NCBI GenBank assembly: GCA_902799965.1
Contig: CADCCO010000014.1
Coordinates: 1-35,049, forward strand
Origin: an uncultured Spirochaetaceae bacterium
GTDB taxonomy: Bacteria > Spirochaetota > Spirochaetia > Treponematales > Treponemataceae
Reading direction: 5' to 3'
Length of the DNA stretch: 35,049 bases
The notes below the pieces were generated by a model. It was not told where the DNA came from. It saw only the letters and a program-made list of their open reading frames with translations, and did not search any database. Shown in pieces: positions 21,774 to 29,845 of this stretch (position 1 is its first letter; the number at the start of each line of letters is the position of its first letter). A program made the position numbers and the translations under genes.

Positions 21774-24700
21774 ATGCCTGGCTACAGCCAATTAAAAAAA
21801 CTAAGCGAAACACTTCTCAAATTAGGCAACGAAATAAACCTTCGCGCCGAGCGCGGCGAAAAGGCCGTTCCCGTTCCCATTCCAGACACAATACCCGACA
21901 TAGACGACAGCCAGGACTTTGTTCTTGGCATGCCAGAAAAGCCAAAGCCGCCTGAGCCGGAGCCGGAAGAAGAGGCTCCCGCCGAAGAGGCCGCGCCTGA
22001 AGAATCTTCTTCTGACGTTAGCGTTGACGACCTTTTGAGCGGAATCTCCGCTGGCGGCGACGCGCCCGACTTGAGCGCTTTTGGCGGCGACGACGGAGCC
22101 AAGAAAAGCAAGCAAAAAGGCAAAAAGGAAATAAAGCCTCCGGAAGAAAAAAAGCCAGAGCCGCCGCCAAAGCCAAAAGGCATAAGCGGCTCCGGATATT
22201 CAGGCTTTGGCTTTGACGACGACGGCGTGTTGGAAACAGCCGAGTCGGACACAAAAAAGCCCGACATCGGCGCCTTGATGGGCGGCCCCGGAAAGCCCGC
22301 GGCCGCCGCCAGCGGCTTGACCGGCGTTCCAGAGCTGGACGCGATTTTAAATCCTCCCAAAAAAGAAGAGCCGGCTTTTCCCGGCGCCACGGGCATTCCA
22401 GAGCTTGACGCGATACTCAATCCCAACAAGGCCGCGCCTGCCGAGCCGGCCGCTCCAAAAGAGCCCGTTGCTCCGGCGGTTCCCAAAGAGCCGCCGGCTC
22501 CAAAGGCGGAGCCCGCCGCGGCAGACGATTTTGGCTTGGAGGACTTGGGCGAAATCCAAATAGAAGACTACGCGCCGCCGGAAGAAAAAGAGGCCTCTCC
22601 CGCAAGCAAAGTTGAAGTTGACGCGGCCGCGCTTTTTGGCGACGACGTTGAAGACTTTGAGATGCCCGATGAAAAGGACAAAAAGCCTCCAAAGCCGGTT
22701 TACAAGCCGCTGCCAATAGAAGACGACCTTGCGATTTTAAAGCCGGACATTTTTACCGACAATCCGGTCACAAAGGAAAATCCGCCTTACTATGTAACTT
22801 CGCCCTATGGCAAGCTGCCTCAGCAGCCCGCCGCCGCAAAGCAAGAAGGGGCGGAAAGCGGCGCCGCGAGCGCGGCCCAAAAGCCGGCCGCCAAGACAGG
22901 CGGCGAAAGCAAAAGCGCCGGCGGCTCCGGCTTTGGCGACGACTTTAACCTTGACGACATTCCCGATATGGAAGCCGCGCCCGCCGCCGCCGAGCCGGAT
23001 TTTTCAGACGCGCTTTCCGCCATGGAAGAGCCGGCGGCGGAAAAGGCTTCCGCTCCCGATTTGGGCATAGACTTTAACCTTGACGACATTCCTGAAATAG
23101 AAGAGGCGCCCGCCGTCGAAGAAGCGGCCGCTGTTGAAGACATTCCGTCCGTTGAAGAGGCGCCGCTTGAGGAAGCGCTTCCGGTTGAGGAAGTTCCCGC
23201 CGCAGAAGAAGCGCCCGCGCTTGAAGAAGCGGCGGCCGCCGGCGAGCCCCTTGCCGAAAGTTTTGACCTTCCCGACATGGAAGATGGCGGCTTGGAAGCG
23301 GGCGGCCTTTCAGACGGCGACTTTAGCATGGACGACCTTCCGCCGCTTGACGCGGGCGATTTGGGCGCTCCGCAAGACGCTGGCATTGAAGAGGCGCCGG
23401 CCGCCGACGAAGCGGCTCCGTTTGGCGAAACGATTTCTGTTGACGAAGCGCCCGCCGCCGAAGAAACTTCCGCGCTTGAAGAAGCTGCGGCCGCCGGCGA
23501 GCCCCTTGCCGAAAGCTTTGACCTTCCCGACATGGAAGAGGGCGGCTTGGAAGCGGGCGGCCTTTCAGACGGCGACTTTAACATGGACGACATTCCGCCG
23601 CTTGACGCGGGCGATTCGGGCGCGCCGCAAGACGCTGGCGCGGAAGAGGCGCCGGCCGCCGGGGAAGCCGGCTCGGACTTTGACCTTCCCGACATGGACG
23701 GCCTTGACCTTGGCGGCGACGGGCAGGCGATAGACCTTAACGCGGACTTGCCGCAAGAAATGGGCGAGGGCGCGCCAACTGAAAGCGCTCCGGCCGACGA
23801 CGCCGCTGCCGCCGAAAGCGTCGGCGGCGACTTTGAAATGCCCGACATGGACGGCCTTGACTTGGGGTCCGGCGGCGAAGAAATTTCGGCCGACGCGGTT
23901 GAGGCTCCAAAAAGCGACGAAGACATTTTCAGCACGGACGGCATGGACTTTGGCGGCGGCTTTGACATGCCCGACTCTTTTGGCGCGGAAGGCGGAGAAG
24001 CGGCGCAAGAAGGCGCCCTTCCCGGCGAAAGCCTTGGCGGAACGGACGAAGCCACTTCTAGCGCGCTCGACGGCTTTGACATACAGGACACCGACAGCCA
24101 GCTTTCCAAGGCGGGCGACGACTTTGCGCTTGAAGGCGGCGGCGACGACTTTAGCATTCCGGGCTTTTCGGAAGAGGACGCGGATCCTTACGCCAACGAA
24201 GGCAAAAAAGCGCCCGGCCTGGACCAAGTGGACTTTTCGGGCGCTGTCACCGGCGACGGAAAGCAGCGGACAAGCCTTACCGAATCCGAATACGAAAAAT
24301 TCAAAAAGAACCTTCACGACTATCCTCTTAACGTGCGCATCGCCGTTGAGGACATGATTGCCAAAAACGAATTCACCGACGAAGTTGTTTTTGAAGTAAT
24401 CGACAAGATATTGAAGAAAGTCACCGCGCGCCAGCTTGCGGGGCATTTGGAAAAAATGCTCGACATCAGCCTGCCGGTTCCGCGCGACTACGAGCGGCGC
24501 AGCGCCGAAGAATACGAGGCTTACAAGGCTTCGTTCTCATACCAGCTTAAGAGCAGAATTCTTCCCGCGATTATCGTCGGCGTTTTTGCCGCGATGATTT
24601 TGTTCTGCCTTGGATATTTGGGACACAGGTATTTGTTCAAGCCGCTTATGGCGGAAAAACTTTACAAAGAAGGCTACACTCTGATCGAGCATGACGAATT

Positions 24701-26258
24701 CCCGCAGTCCGAAGAAAAATTCAACGAGGCCTTGCGCTACAAGTCAAAGAAAAAATGGTTCTTCAAATACGCGCAGGGCTACCGCGCCAAAAAGCAGTAC
24801 GACCGCGCCGAGCTTTTCTACAAGAACATATTGAAGCGCTTTAACCACGACAAGCAGGCCGGCCTTGAGTACGCCCAGATGGAAGTGGACGACTTGGCCA
24901 ACTACGAGCTGGCGGAAGAAATTCTCAAGCGCGAAGTTTTGGACAACCATGTGAACGACCCCGACGGAATTTTAGCCTTGGGCGACACATACCTAGAGTG
25001 GGGCACTGAAAAAGATCCCGCCAAATTCCAGGACGCTTACGAGCAGTATTCAAAGCTGCAGCAATTGTACGGAGCGAAGAATCCCAACCTTTACCAGAGC
25101 CGCTTCTTGCGCTACAACATTCGCACCGACCAATTGAGAAACGTTTTGGAGCTCAAGGAATTCTTCTTTACGCAAGGCGAAAAGTCTTTGGGCGGAAAAG
25201 ACTGGACGGAATTGAGCGGTTACCTTATGGACAAGCAGTACGGAGAGCTTCCCGCCGACCAGGAATTCCTCCGCGACAAAATCGAAGACGTGCGCGACAT
25301 GATGCTTTACGCGATAAAGGCTCTTCCCGAAGACCCGTCCGCCAACTACAACTTGTCCCGCTACCTTGTCCGAGTCGGCGACCACAGAAAGGCCTTGCAG
25401 TCCCTTAAGAACACAAAGGAATTGTTCGACAAGGCTCCGACGGTTTCGCGCAAGGAGCTTTACAAGCAGCTGGACAACTACAGGCTTTTGGGAGAGGAAT
25501 ACCTTTACGACCGCGAATACATTTTGGCGCGGGGCGTATTCACAGAAGGCTTGGGCCTCTTTGAAAGCAAGAACAGGACCAGCGCCTTTGACGCTGACAA
25601 GAACGTCGGCGTGATGTATTCCGACATGGGCGACCTTGACTACTTTATTTCCGGCGACTTGGACAGCGCGCGCCGCAACTACCAGAATTCAATCGACGGA
25701 AAGAACGACACGCCATCAATCCGCTACAGGGTGGGCTACATCGACTACTCGAACGAGCGCTACCAAGACGCGCTGGGCAACTTCATCAAGGCCAGCCAAA
25801 AAGTTTCGGACGACCCGCACTTGATGCTGGCCTTGGGCAACACCCTTTCGCTCAAGGGCGACAACTACGCCGCGCAGGGCCACTACCAGCGCCTGCTTGA
25901 CCGCCTTGACTTGACCCGCGAAAAATACGGAATCGTTTCTCCGCAAACCGACGAGCGCGCCGGCGACATGGTGGAGACATACATGAAGGCCTCGAACAAT
26001 TTGGGCGTAAGCCTTTTCCGCGTGGCGCGGCAAAGCGGCTCAAGCTCCAAGAACGCGGCCTCGCTTGTGAATTTCCAAGACTCAATCCGCTACTACGACG
26101 CGATGACGCGAAACCAGCAAACGATGGTCCGCTTGCCCGGCAGCAACTTGGCCGAGATGAACTTGAAATACGCCACGCATCCTTTCGCGGACTTTGAGCC
26201 TGAGATTTACACGGAAATTCCGCGAGTCCTAAACGGCGAAAAGGGCCTTGAACAGTGA
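21774..26258 (+). CDS. Large membrane TPR protein, FlcA-like periplasmic flagellar collar candidate
   Basis: This 1494-aa protein has three parts. Residues 1-830 are acidic and disordered, rich in Ala, Pro, Glu and Asp, with repeated short motifs such as FNLDDIPDM, FSMDDLPPLD, FDLPDMDGLDL and PELDAILN. Residues about 830-925 form a folded segment; one membrane helix follows at 929-950 (ILPAIIVGVFAAMILFCLGY). Residues 955-1494 are TPR-type helical repeats (for example LYKEGYTLIEHDEFPQSEEK, AELFYKNILKRF, ALGNFIKASQKV). N-in, C-periplasmic topology is likely. The N-terminus MPGYSQLKKLSETLLKLGNE and the layout recall FlcA, the TPR protein that organises the periplasmic flagellar collar of spirochaete motors (BB0236 in Borrelia); that is about half this length, and the extra is the acidic region. 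Naming as FlcA is tentative. A sigma-28-like promoter supports a motility role. Confidence 0.62.
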   Translation: MPGYSQLKKLSETLLKLGNEINLRAERGEKAVPVPIPDTIPDIDDSQDFVLGMPEKPKPPEPEPEEEAPAEEAAPEESSSDVSVDDLLSGISAGGDAPDLSAFGGDDGAKKSKQKGKKEIKPPEEKKPEPPPKPKGISGSGYSGFGFDDDGVLETAESDTKKPDIGALMGGPGKPAAAASGLTGVPELDAILNPPKKEEPAFPGATGIPELDAILNPNKAAPAEPAAPKEPVAPAVPKEPPAPKAEPAAADDFGLEDLGEIQIEDYAPPEEKEASPASKVEVDAAALFGDDVEDFEMPDEKDKKPPKPVYKPLPIEDDLAILKPDIFTDNPVTKENPPYYVTSPYGKLPQQPAAAKQEGAESGAASAAQKPAAKTGGESKSAGGSGFGDDFNLDDIPDMEAAPAAAEPDFSDALSAMEEPAAEKASAPDLGIDFNLDDIPEIEEAPAVEEAAAVEDIPSVEEAPLEEALPVEEVPAAEEAPALEEAAAAGEPLAESFDLPDMEDGGLEAGGLSDGDFSMDDLPPLDAGDLGAPQDAGIEEAPAADEAAPFGETISVDEAPAAEETSALEEAAAAGEPLAESFDLPDMEEGGLEAGGLSDGDFNMDDIPPLDAGDSGAPQDAGAEEAPAAGEAGSDFDLPDMDGLDLGGDGQAIDLNADLPQEMGEGAPTESAPADDAAAAESVGGDFEMPDMDGLDLGSGGEEISADAVEAPKSDEDIFSTDGMDFGGGFDMPDSFGAEGGEAAQEGALPGESLGGTDEATSSALDGFDIQDTDSQLSKAGDDFALEGGGDDFSIPGFSEEDADPYANEGKKAPGLDQVDFSGAVTGDGKQRTSLTESEYEKFKKNLHDYPLNVRIAVEDMIAKNEFTDEVVFEVIDKILKKVTARQLAGHLEKMLDISLPVPRDYERRSAEEYEAYKASFSYQLKSRILPAIIVGVFAAMILFCLGYLGHRYLFKPLMAEKLYKEGYTLIEHDEFPQSEEKFNEALRYKSKKKWFFKYAQGYRAKKQYDRAELFYKNILKRFNHDKQAGLEYAQMEVDDLANYELAEEILKREVLDNHVNDPDGILALGDTYLEWGTEKDPAKFQDAYEQYSKLQQLYGAKNPNLYQSRFLRYNIRTDQLRNVLELKEFFFTQGEKSLGGKDWTELSGYLMDKQYGELPADQEFLRDKIEDVRDMMLYAIKALPEDPSANYNLSRYLVRVGDHRKALQSLKNTKELFDKAPTVSRKELYKQLDNYRLLGEEYLYDREYILARGVFTEGLGLFESKNRTSAFDADKNVGVMYSDMGDLDYFISGDLDSARRNYQNSIDGKNDTPSIRYRVGYIDYSNERYQDALGNFIKASQKVSDDPHLMLALGNTLSLKGDNYAAQGHYQRLLDRLDLTREKYGIVSPQTDERAGDMVETYMKASNNLGVSLFRVARQSGSSSKNAASLVNFQDSIRYYDAMTRNQQTMVRLPGSNLAEMNLKYATHPFADFEPEIYTEIPRVLNGEKGLEQ
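23193..23670 (+). repeat. 255-bp tandem duplication in the acidic region of the FlcA-like gene
   Basis: Two copies, 23193-23447 and 23448 to about 23670, share nearly the same sequence with a period of 255 bp (85 codons). For example GGCGAGCCCCTTGCCGAAAG occurs at 23241 and 23496, and both encode EPLAESFDLPDME and GGLEAGGLSDGDF. The high DNA identity points to a recent duplication within an already repetitive region. Confidence 0.85.
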
Positions 26259-26875
26259 AAATATACTGTCCTTATGTCGGCGTTTTGTGGAAACGGCGGC
26301 TCATCGTTTTATACAAGGAAATTTTCAGAAAGACGATTCACTTGTGCTCGGCCTTTGTTCCCCTTATGCTGAAATTTTTTTACAAGCCGACAATCGCGCT
26401 TTTGCTGTTGGCCGCCGTCATTTACTCCGCCTGCCAATTTTTGTCCTTGCGCGGAATAAAGGTTCCTGTAATTTCAGACATAACCGACATGGCCGCCCGC
26501 GAGCGCGACAGGGGCAAATTTGTCTTGGGGCCGTTGACAATGGTTTTGGGCGTGACGGCGGCCTCTCTTTTGTGGCGGCCTGAGGCGGCGGCGGCCGGCA
26601 TTTTGGCGCTTGCCTTTGGCGACGGCTTGGCCAGCCTTGCCGGAAAAATTTTTGGAAACCTTCACGTTCCCTACACCGGCGGAAAAACCTGCGCGGGAAG
26701 CCTTATGTGCCTGACCGCGATTTTTGTGTCAAGCTTTTGCGTTTTGGGAAACGCCGGCGCCGCGCTTGTTTTGGCGCTTTGCGGAATGTTTTTGGAAATT
26801 CTTCCGCTAAAGGATTTTGACAATCTTTTGATTCCTGTTTTTATTGGCGGCTTGGCGCAGTTTTTGGCCGCTTAG
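26255..26875 (+). CDS. Polyprenol/phytol/dolichol kinase-family membrane protein
   Basis: This 206-aa integral membrane protein belongs to the dolichol/phytol kinase and CTP-dependent lipid kinase family, often labelled phosphatidate cytidylyltransferase. The motif FGDGLASLAGKIFG at 121-134 and the following TGGKTCAGS at 141-149 match the family GDA.A...G...G and GGKS..GS patterns, and RDRGKFVLGPL at 84-94 fits the preceding loop. About six membrane segments are predicted. It would phosphorylate a lipid alcohol, substrate unknown. The GTG start overlaps the stop of the preceding gene (GTGA), so translation is coupled. A basic 25-residue N-terminal stretch precedes the family start; a later start is possible. 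The stop overlaps the stop of the convergent membrane gene by 2 bp. Confidence 0.75.
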   Translation: MKIYCPYVGVLWKRRLIVLYKEIFRKTIHLCSAFVPLMLKFFYKPTIALLLLAAVIYSACQFLSLRGIKVPVISDITDMAARERDRGKFVLGPLTMVLGVTAASLLWRPEAAAAGILALAFGDGLASLAGKIFGNLHVPYTGGKTCAGSLMCLTAIFVSSFCVLGNAGAALVLALCGMFLEILPLKDFDNLLIPVFIGGLAQFLAA

Positions 26876-27687
26876 CTGTAAAGCCTGTGCAAATGCGAAA
26901 GGTAGCGCGTCGTTCCCGCGCAGAGAAGAACCGCGCCCAAAACGGCGGGCGCCAAGATTGCGGTCGAATTTAGCGCCACAAAGCCCGCTTCGACGCATAT
27001 AATGTCGATTCCCAGTTTTATGAACAAGGGGTTTTCGCTTGAGCGGGCGTTCTCCGCGCAGGAGGCTATTGTCAAAATGCCGGCGAGAGCGCAAATCGCG
27101 TTTGCGGCCAAGGGCCAGCCGGCCTGAACGCAGAAGGAATTTGGAATTCTAATGGTGTTTATCGGCGCGGCGCTCGCAATCGCAAGGCTGAAGAAGAGCA
27201 GCATCAAAATGCGCTTGTCCACGTTAATGGTCTTGTTTGACGGCGGCAAAAGCGAGGACGCGAAGAGGCTTGTGAACAAAAGCGTTCTGCCCCAAAAAAG
27301 CGCGCGGCCAGCCAGCTCCAAAAAGCCGGGAAAAGCCCCTTGAATCGTTTCTATCGGAACGCTAAGGCGCGAAAGTTCGGGGACGCAGCCCAGCAAAAAG
27401 AGGGTAAAGTAGGCCGCCTCGTTGGACGGCGTTTTTTCAAAGCGGGCGTAAAGCGTAAAAGCCGCGGCGGGGATGTAGACCGCCATAATGGCGCTTTCAA
27501 AAACGAGCGCCCATGCGCTGCTTGAAAAAAGCGAAAATTCATTCAGCGAAAGGCCGTAGCCAAGATCCGCCCGTCCCTTTAGAATAGGATTCAGCTTGTA
27601 AACATAGTATGCGAGCGCCGCGGCGGAAAGCGCCAAAAAAACGCTCGAAAGGACAAGAATGAAGATGTTTCGCGCCTTTAGTGTCAT
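26872..27687 (-). CDS. Multi-pass membrane protein of unknown function
   Basis: I do not recognise this 271-aa protein. It has about seven hydrophobic segments, beginning with MTLKARNIFILVLSSVFLAL and including AWALVFESAIMAVYIPAAAF, then LFTSLFASSLLP, ILMLLFFSLAIASAAPI and AILAPAVLGAVLLCAG, with few charged residues, so it is an inner-membrane protein. Position 27687 is the first ATG and has no Shine-Dalgarno, but a TATAAT ends 6 nt before it. It converges on the lipid kinase with the two stop codons sharing bases (TTAG) and is divergent from the DUF2259-like gene. Confidence 0.75.
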   Translation of the reverse strand: MTLKARNIFILVLSSVFLALSAAALAYYVYKLNPILKGRADLGYGLSLNEFSLFSSSAWALVFESAIMAVYIPAAAFTLYARFEKTPSNEAAYFTLFLLGCVPELSRLSVPIETIQGAFPGFLELAGRALFWGRTLLFTSLFASSLLPPSNKTINVDKRILMLLFFSLAIASAAPINTIRIPNSFCVQAGWPLAANAICALAGILTIASCAENARSSENPLFIKLGIDIICVEAGFVALNSTAILAPAVLGAVLLCAGTTRYLSHLHRLYS

Positions 27688-27693
27688 AAGGGC

Positions 27694-27722
27694 ATTATAT
27701 ATTTTTGCTATTTTTTGCTCAA
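27694..27722 (-). promoter_or_regulatory. Promoter of the 271-aa membrane protein, leaderless arrangement
   Basis: TTGAGC (27717-27722), 17 bp, TATAAT (27694-27699) on the minus strand. Only 6 nt separate the -10 box from the ATG, so the transcript should begin with the start codon. Confidence 0.72.
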
Positions 27723-27746
27723 GATGTTTTTTTCATCTGCCGATAA
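27719..27746 (+). promoter_or_regulatory. Sigma-28-type promoter of the DUF2259-like gene
   Basis: GCCGATAA at 27739-27746 is the exact -10 consensus of flagellar sigma-28. TCAAGATG (27719-27726), 12 bp upstream, matches the -35 consensus at 5 of 8 positions, with the same spacing as at the flaB copy 2 promoter. The start would be about 15 nt before the ATG, leaving room for the Shine-Dalgarno. Confidence 0.6.
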
Positions 27747-27766
27747 TTAAAGCAAGGAAGGGAATA

Positions 27767-28462
27767 ATGAAAAGAGCGTTGATTGCAGGAATCCTTATTA
27801 TTGCGGCCGGACTTTCATTTGCCGGCGACGCCGCTGCATTCAAGGACATTGGTTTCTCAAGAGACGGAAAGATTTATGTCTTTGGCCAGTGCGGAAAGAC
27901 CGACGTGACTTTTCAGCCTTACGCCGAAATTTACACTATTGACGTTGAAAAGAACGAATACGTTCCCGGCGGCGTTTACAAGACGCTGGAAGAAAATTCT
28001 TTGCGCAGCGGAAGCCAGGTTTACGAAGACTTGCTGGCCAAGCGTTTCCTTGACCTTAAAAAATACGATTGCAAGGTCGCCGCTCCTGACGACGTTCTAT
28101 ACGTTCTGGAAAGCGAAAGCAAAAAGGGCGTTGACCAAATCGAATTCAAGAATTACGGCGACGACGGCGAATCAAGCCGCTTGACTTACACCGCGCGCTT
28201 GGTTCCGACTTTTTACGGAAAGGGAAAGGACTTGCGCTCAAGCTTTTACATTGACTTGAGCATTTGCGGCGCGGACGGCTCTTCCGCCAAGCGCTACACC
28301 GTCGGCTCTCCCGACATCAAGCGCAAGGGCGTAAGCGCCTACAAGATTGTTCGCATTTTCAGGGACGCGGCAAAAAGCTCCTTGATTTTTGTTGTGGAAA
28401 AAACTGTCGAAGACTCCGCCGGCTCCTCCATCCGGTACATGGTCGAAACAGTTAAATTATAG
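27767..28462 (+). CDS. Secreted protein, DUF2259-like
   Basis: This 231-aa protein has a clear signal peptide (MKRALIAGILIIAAGLSFAG, cleavage near residue 20 or 24) and a soluble periplasmic body. The start of the mature part, FKDIGFSRDGKIYVFGQCGK, followed by YAEIYTIDVEKNEYVPGGVY, recalls DUF2259, a family of predicted secreted proteins in treponemes and proteobacteria with no known biochemical role; the assignment is from memory. AAGGAAGGG ends 4 nt before the ATG; upstream in-frame starts would remove the signal peptide from the N-terminus, so 27767 is preferred. It is a single gene with a sigma-28-type promoter and its own terminator, hinting at co-regulation with motility. Confidence 0.72.
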   Translation: MKRALIAGILIIAAGLSFAGDAAAFKDIGFSRDGKIYVFGQCGKTDVTFQPYAEIYTIDVEKNEYVPGGVYKTLEENSLRSGSQVYEDLLAKRFLDLKKYDCKVAAPDDVLYVLESESKKGVDQIEFKNYGDDGESSRLTYTARLVPTFYGKGKDLRSSFYIDLSICGADGSSAKRYTVGSPDIKRKGVSAYKIVRIFRDAAKSSLIFVVEKTVEDSAGSSIRYMVETVKL

Positions 28463-28532
28463 AAAAAAAAGTTGTGGGGAAGGCGCGGAGCTTTCAACAT
28501 TCGCCGTCTTCTAAAAAACCTCCTGTGTTTAG

Positions 28533-28571
28533 TCGCGCGTTTCAGTGTGTGAGAAACGCGCGATTTTTTTT
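28533..28571 (+). terminator. Intrinsic terminator after the DUF2259-like gene
   Basis: An 11-bp perfect stem, TCGCGCGTTTC with GAAACGCGCGA, a 9-nt loop and eight T. It terminates rightward transcription before the convergent gene ending at 28614. Confidence 0.9.
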
Positions 28572-28613
28572 GCCCTTGAAAAAAACAAAAGACGCAGCCC
28601 GCAAGACGTCAAG

Positions 28614-29735
28614 TCACTTTCTTTTTGCCGAAACGTTCGCGTAAACGCTCTTTTCTGGATAAACTTCCCAGTCGTATTTTGAGCTGGGGCGGGGATTTTG
28701 CGCCGAAGGAATTTTTGTCCTTACGAGCGGCTTGGATGGGGTGTAGCCGTCCGCCGGCATGGCTGATTCCAATGAAGCGTCCGCTTCCCACGCCTTGTCG
28801 GAGACGGCTTTTTGCATCGCTTCAGAGTAGTTCCATGAAATTTTTCCCAAGTCCTTGCCGGTCCCCGTCTTGAAATACGTGAGCGCGTCCACGACTTTGT
28901 TCGCGTTTCTGTCTCGCAAAAAAATCGCGTCGTCGCTTTCGTTTATCGGAATGGAAGTTCCAAGGTCAAAGAACAAGTCGCGCCTTGCGTTGGACGACCG
29001 CCATGTTTTTGCCAGCGCGACGTTTTCTCCCAGCTCGTCAACGCAGTCATCCTCGTTCGCGGCTTTGCTCAAATGCAGTGTGATTTCTTCGCCAGCCTTC
29101 ACTTCGACTTTTGGAAGAACGAAAGTTTTGTCTTTTTTGGCGCAATGCAAGTCCAAGCCGAACAAATTTCCGTCCTCAAGCGCCTTGATTGTGACGTATG
29201 AGCTTTCGACCGTTGTCTTTGAGCTTTCCCTTTTTTTAGGCTGAACTTCAACAAGGGCGCATTTTGGCAGGCGTTCGTTAAAGCCGTCAAAGGGCAGGGC
29301 GAAAGTCAAGCTGTTGCCGCGCGCGTCCTTTATTTCGCATAGCAATTGGTAGCGCTCGCCAAGCTCCGTGCCTTTTTCAAAAACGTACACCGCAACGCGT
29401 CCGTCCCGCGACATCGCCGCCCGCGCCGCAATCGGGTTTTCCGCCGCCATGTCGATCGACGCGCGCTCTCCCGCGGAAAGCCTTGAAACGCTGGCGCTTT
29501 GGACGCTAACTTCCTTGCTAAAGTCCACTTCAATCGAAGACGCGCTCAAGACGCAGGCGCCCGTTATTTGCGGGCCTTCCTCCGCGTCCAAGGCCTGGAT
29601 GCCCTGGCTTGTCAGCTGGCAAGAGGCGTGGCAAATGCAAAGCAGGGCGCCCGCCACTACAATTCCGGCCAGCATCAAGCGCTTGACGATTTCTCCGGCA
29701 TCCAGCTCCGGCTTTTTGAACTTCTTTCTGTCCAT
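28614..29735 (-). CDS. Envelope protein with Ig-like and lamin-tail-like domains, probable lipoprotein
   Basis: This 373-aa protein has a basic N-terminus, a hydrophobic segment at 20-37 and a Cys at 39 in HASC, a poor but possible spirochaete lipobox; otherwise it is an uncleaved inner-membrane anchor. Residues about 50-155 look like an Ig-like domain (QITGACVLSASSIEVDFSKE, then LLCEIKDARGNSLTFALPFDG). Residues about 160-290 resemble a lamin-tail domain (YVTIKALEDGNLFGLDLHC, then INESDDAIFLRDRNANKVVD with ALTY). The C-terminus is Pro/Ser/Lys-rich. Such proteins are extracytoplasmic and may bind ligands or structural partners; the role is unknown. GGAGG precedes the ATG. The upstream region contains a 32-bp sequence also present upstream of ssb. 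Confidence 0.7.
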   Translation of the reverse strand: MDRKKFKKPELDAGEIVKRLMLAGIVVAGALLCICHASCQLTSQGIQALDAEEGPQITGACVLSASSIEVDFSKEVSVQSASVSRLSAGERASIDMAAENPIAARAAMSRDGRVAVYVFEKGTELGERYQLLCEIKDARGNSLTFALPFDGFNERLPKCALVEVQPKKRESSKTTVESSYVTIKALEDGNLFGLDLHCAKKDKTFVLPKVEVKAGEEITLHLSKAANEDDCVDELGENVALAKTWRSSNARRDLFFDLGTSIPINESDDAIFLRDRNANKVVDALTYFKTGTGKDLGKISWNYSEAMQKAVSDKAWEADASLESAMPADGYTPSKPLVRTKIPSAQNPRPSSKYDWEVYPEKSVYANVSAKRK

Positions 29736-29757
29736 CTTTTTCCTCCGTTTTTGTTTA

Positions 29758-29789
29758 CATATAAGATATAGTTTTTTTTGTTTTTTAAG
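29758..29789 (-). repeat. 32-bp promoter-like repeat, copy A (upstream of the lamin-tail-type gene)
   Basis: These 32 bp are identical to 32611-32642. On the minus strand they read as A tracts leading to CTATATCTTATATG, which includes plausible -10 boxes (TATCTT or TTATAT) but no good -35. Similarity continues beyond as alternating T and A runs. Both copies lie upstream of minus-strand genes, so this is likely a shared promoter or upstream element. Confidence 0.6.
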
Positions 29790-29807
29790 CTCGTTTTTTA
29801 AAAAAAG

Positions 29808-29836
29808 TTGAATTTTTTTCGTCTTTTTTGTATAAT
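29808..29836 (+). promoter_or_regulatory. Promoter of the U32-family gene, near-leaderless arrangement
   Basis: TTGAAT (29808-29813), 17 bp, TATAAT (29831-29836). The ATG is 9 nt after the -10 box, leaving at most about 3 nt of leader and no Shine-Dalgarno. Confidence 0.7.
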
Positions 29837-29845
29837 ATTTGGATT

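Noticed and set aside
23193..24060. CRISPR or VNTR locus in the repetitive part of the FlcA-like gene
   Set aside because: The repeats are in-frame coding sequence with protein-level periodicity and no spacer structure.
22800..24157. Long minus-strand reading frame (445 codons) opposite the FlcA-like gene
   Set aside because: It is a Ser/Pro/Ala-rich mirror of the GC-biased acidic repeats, without start signals; a shadow of the plus-strand gene.
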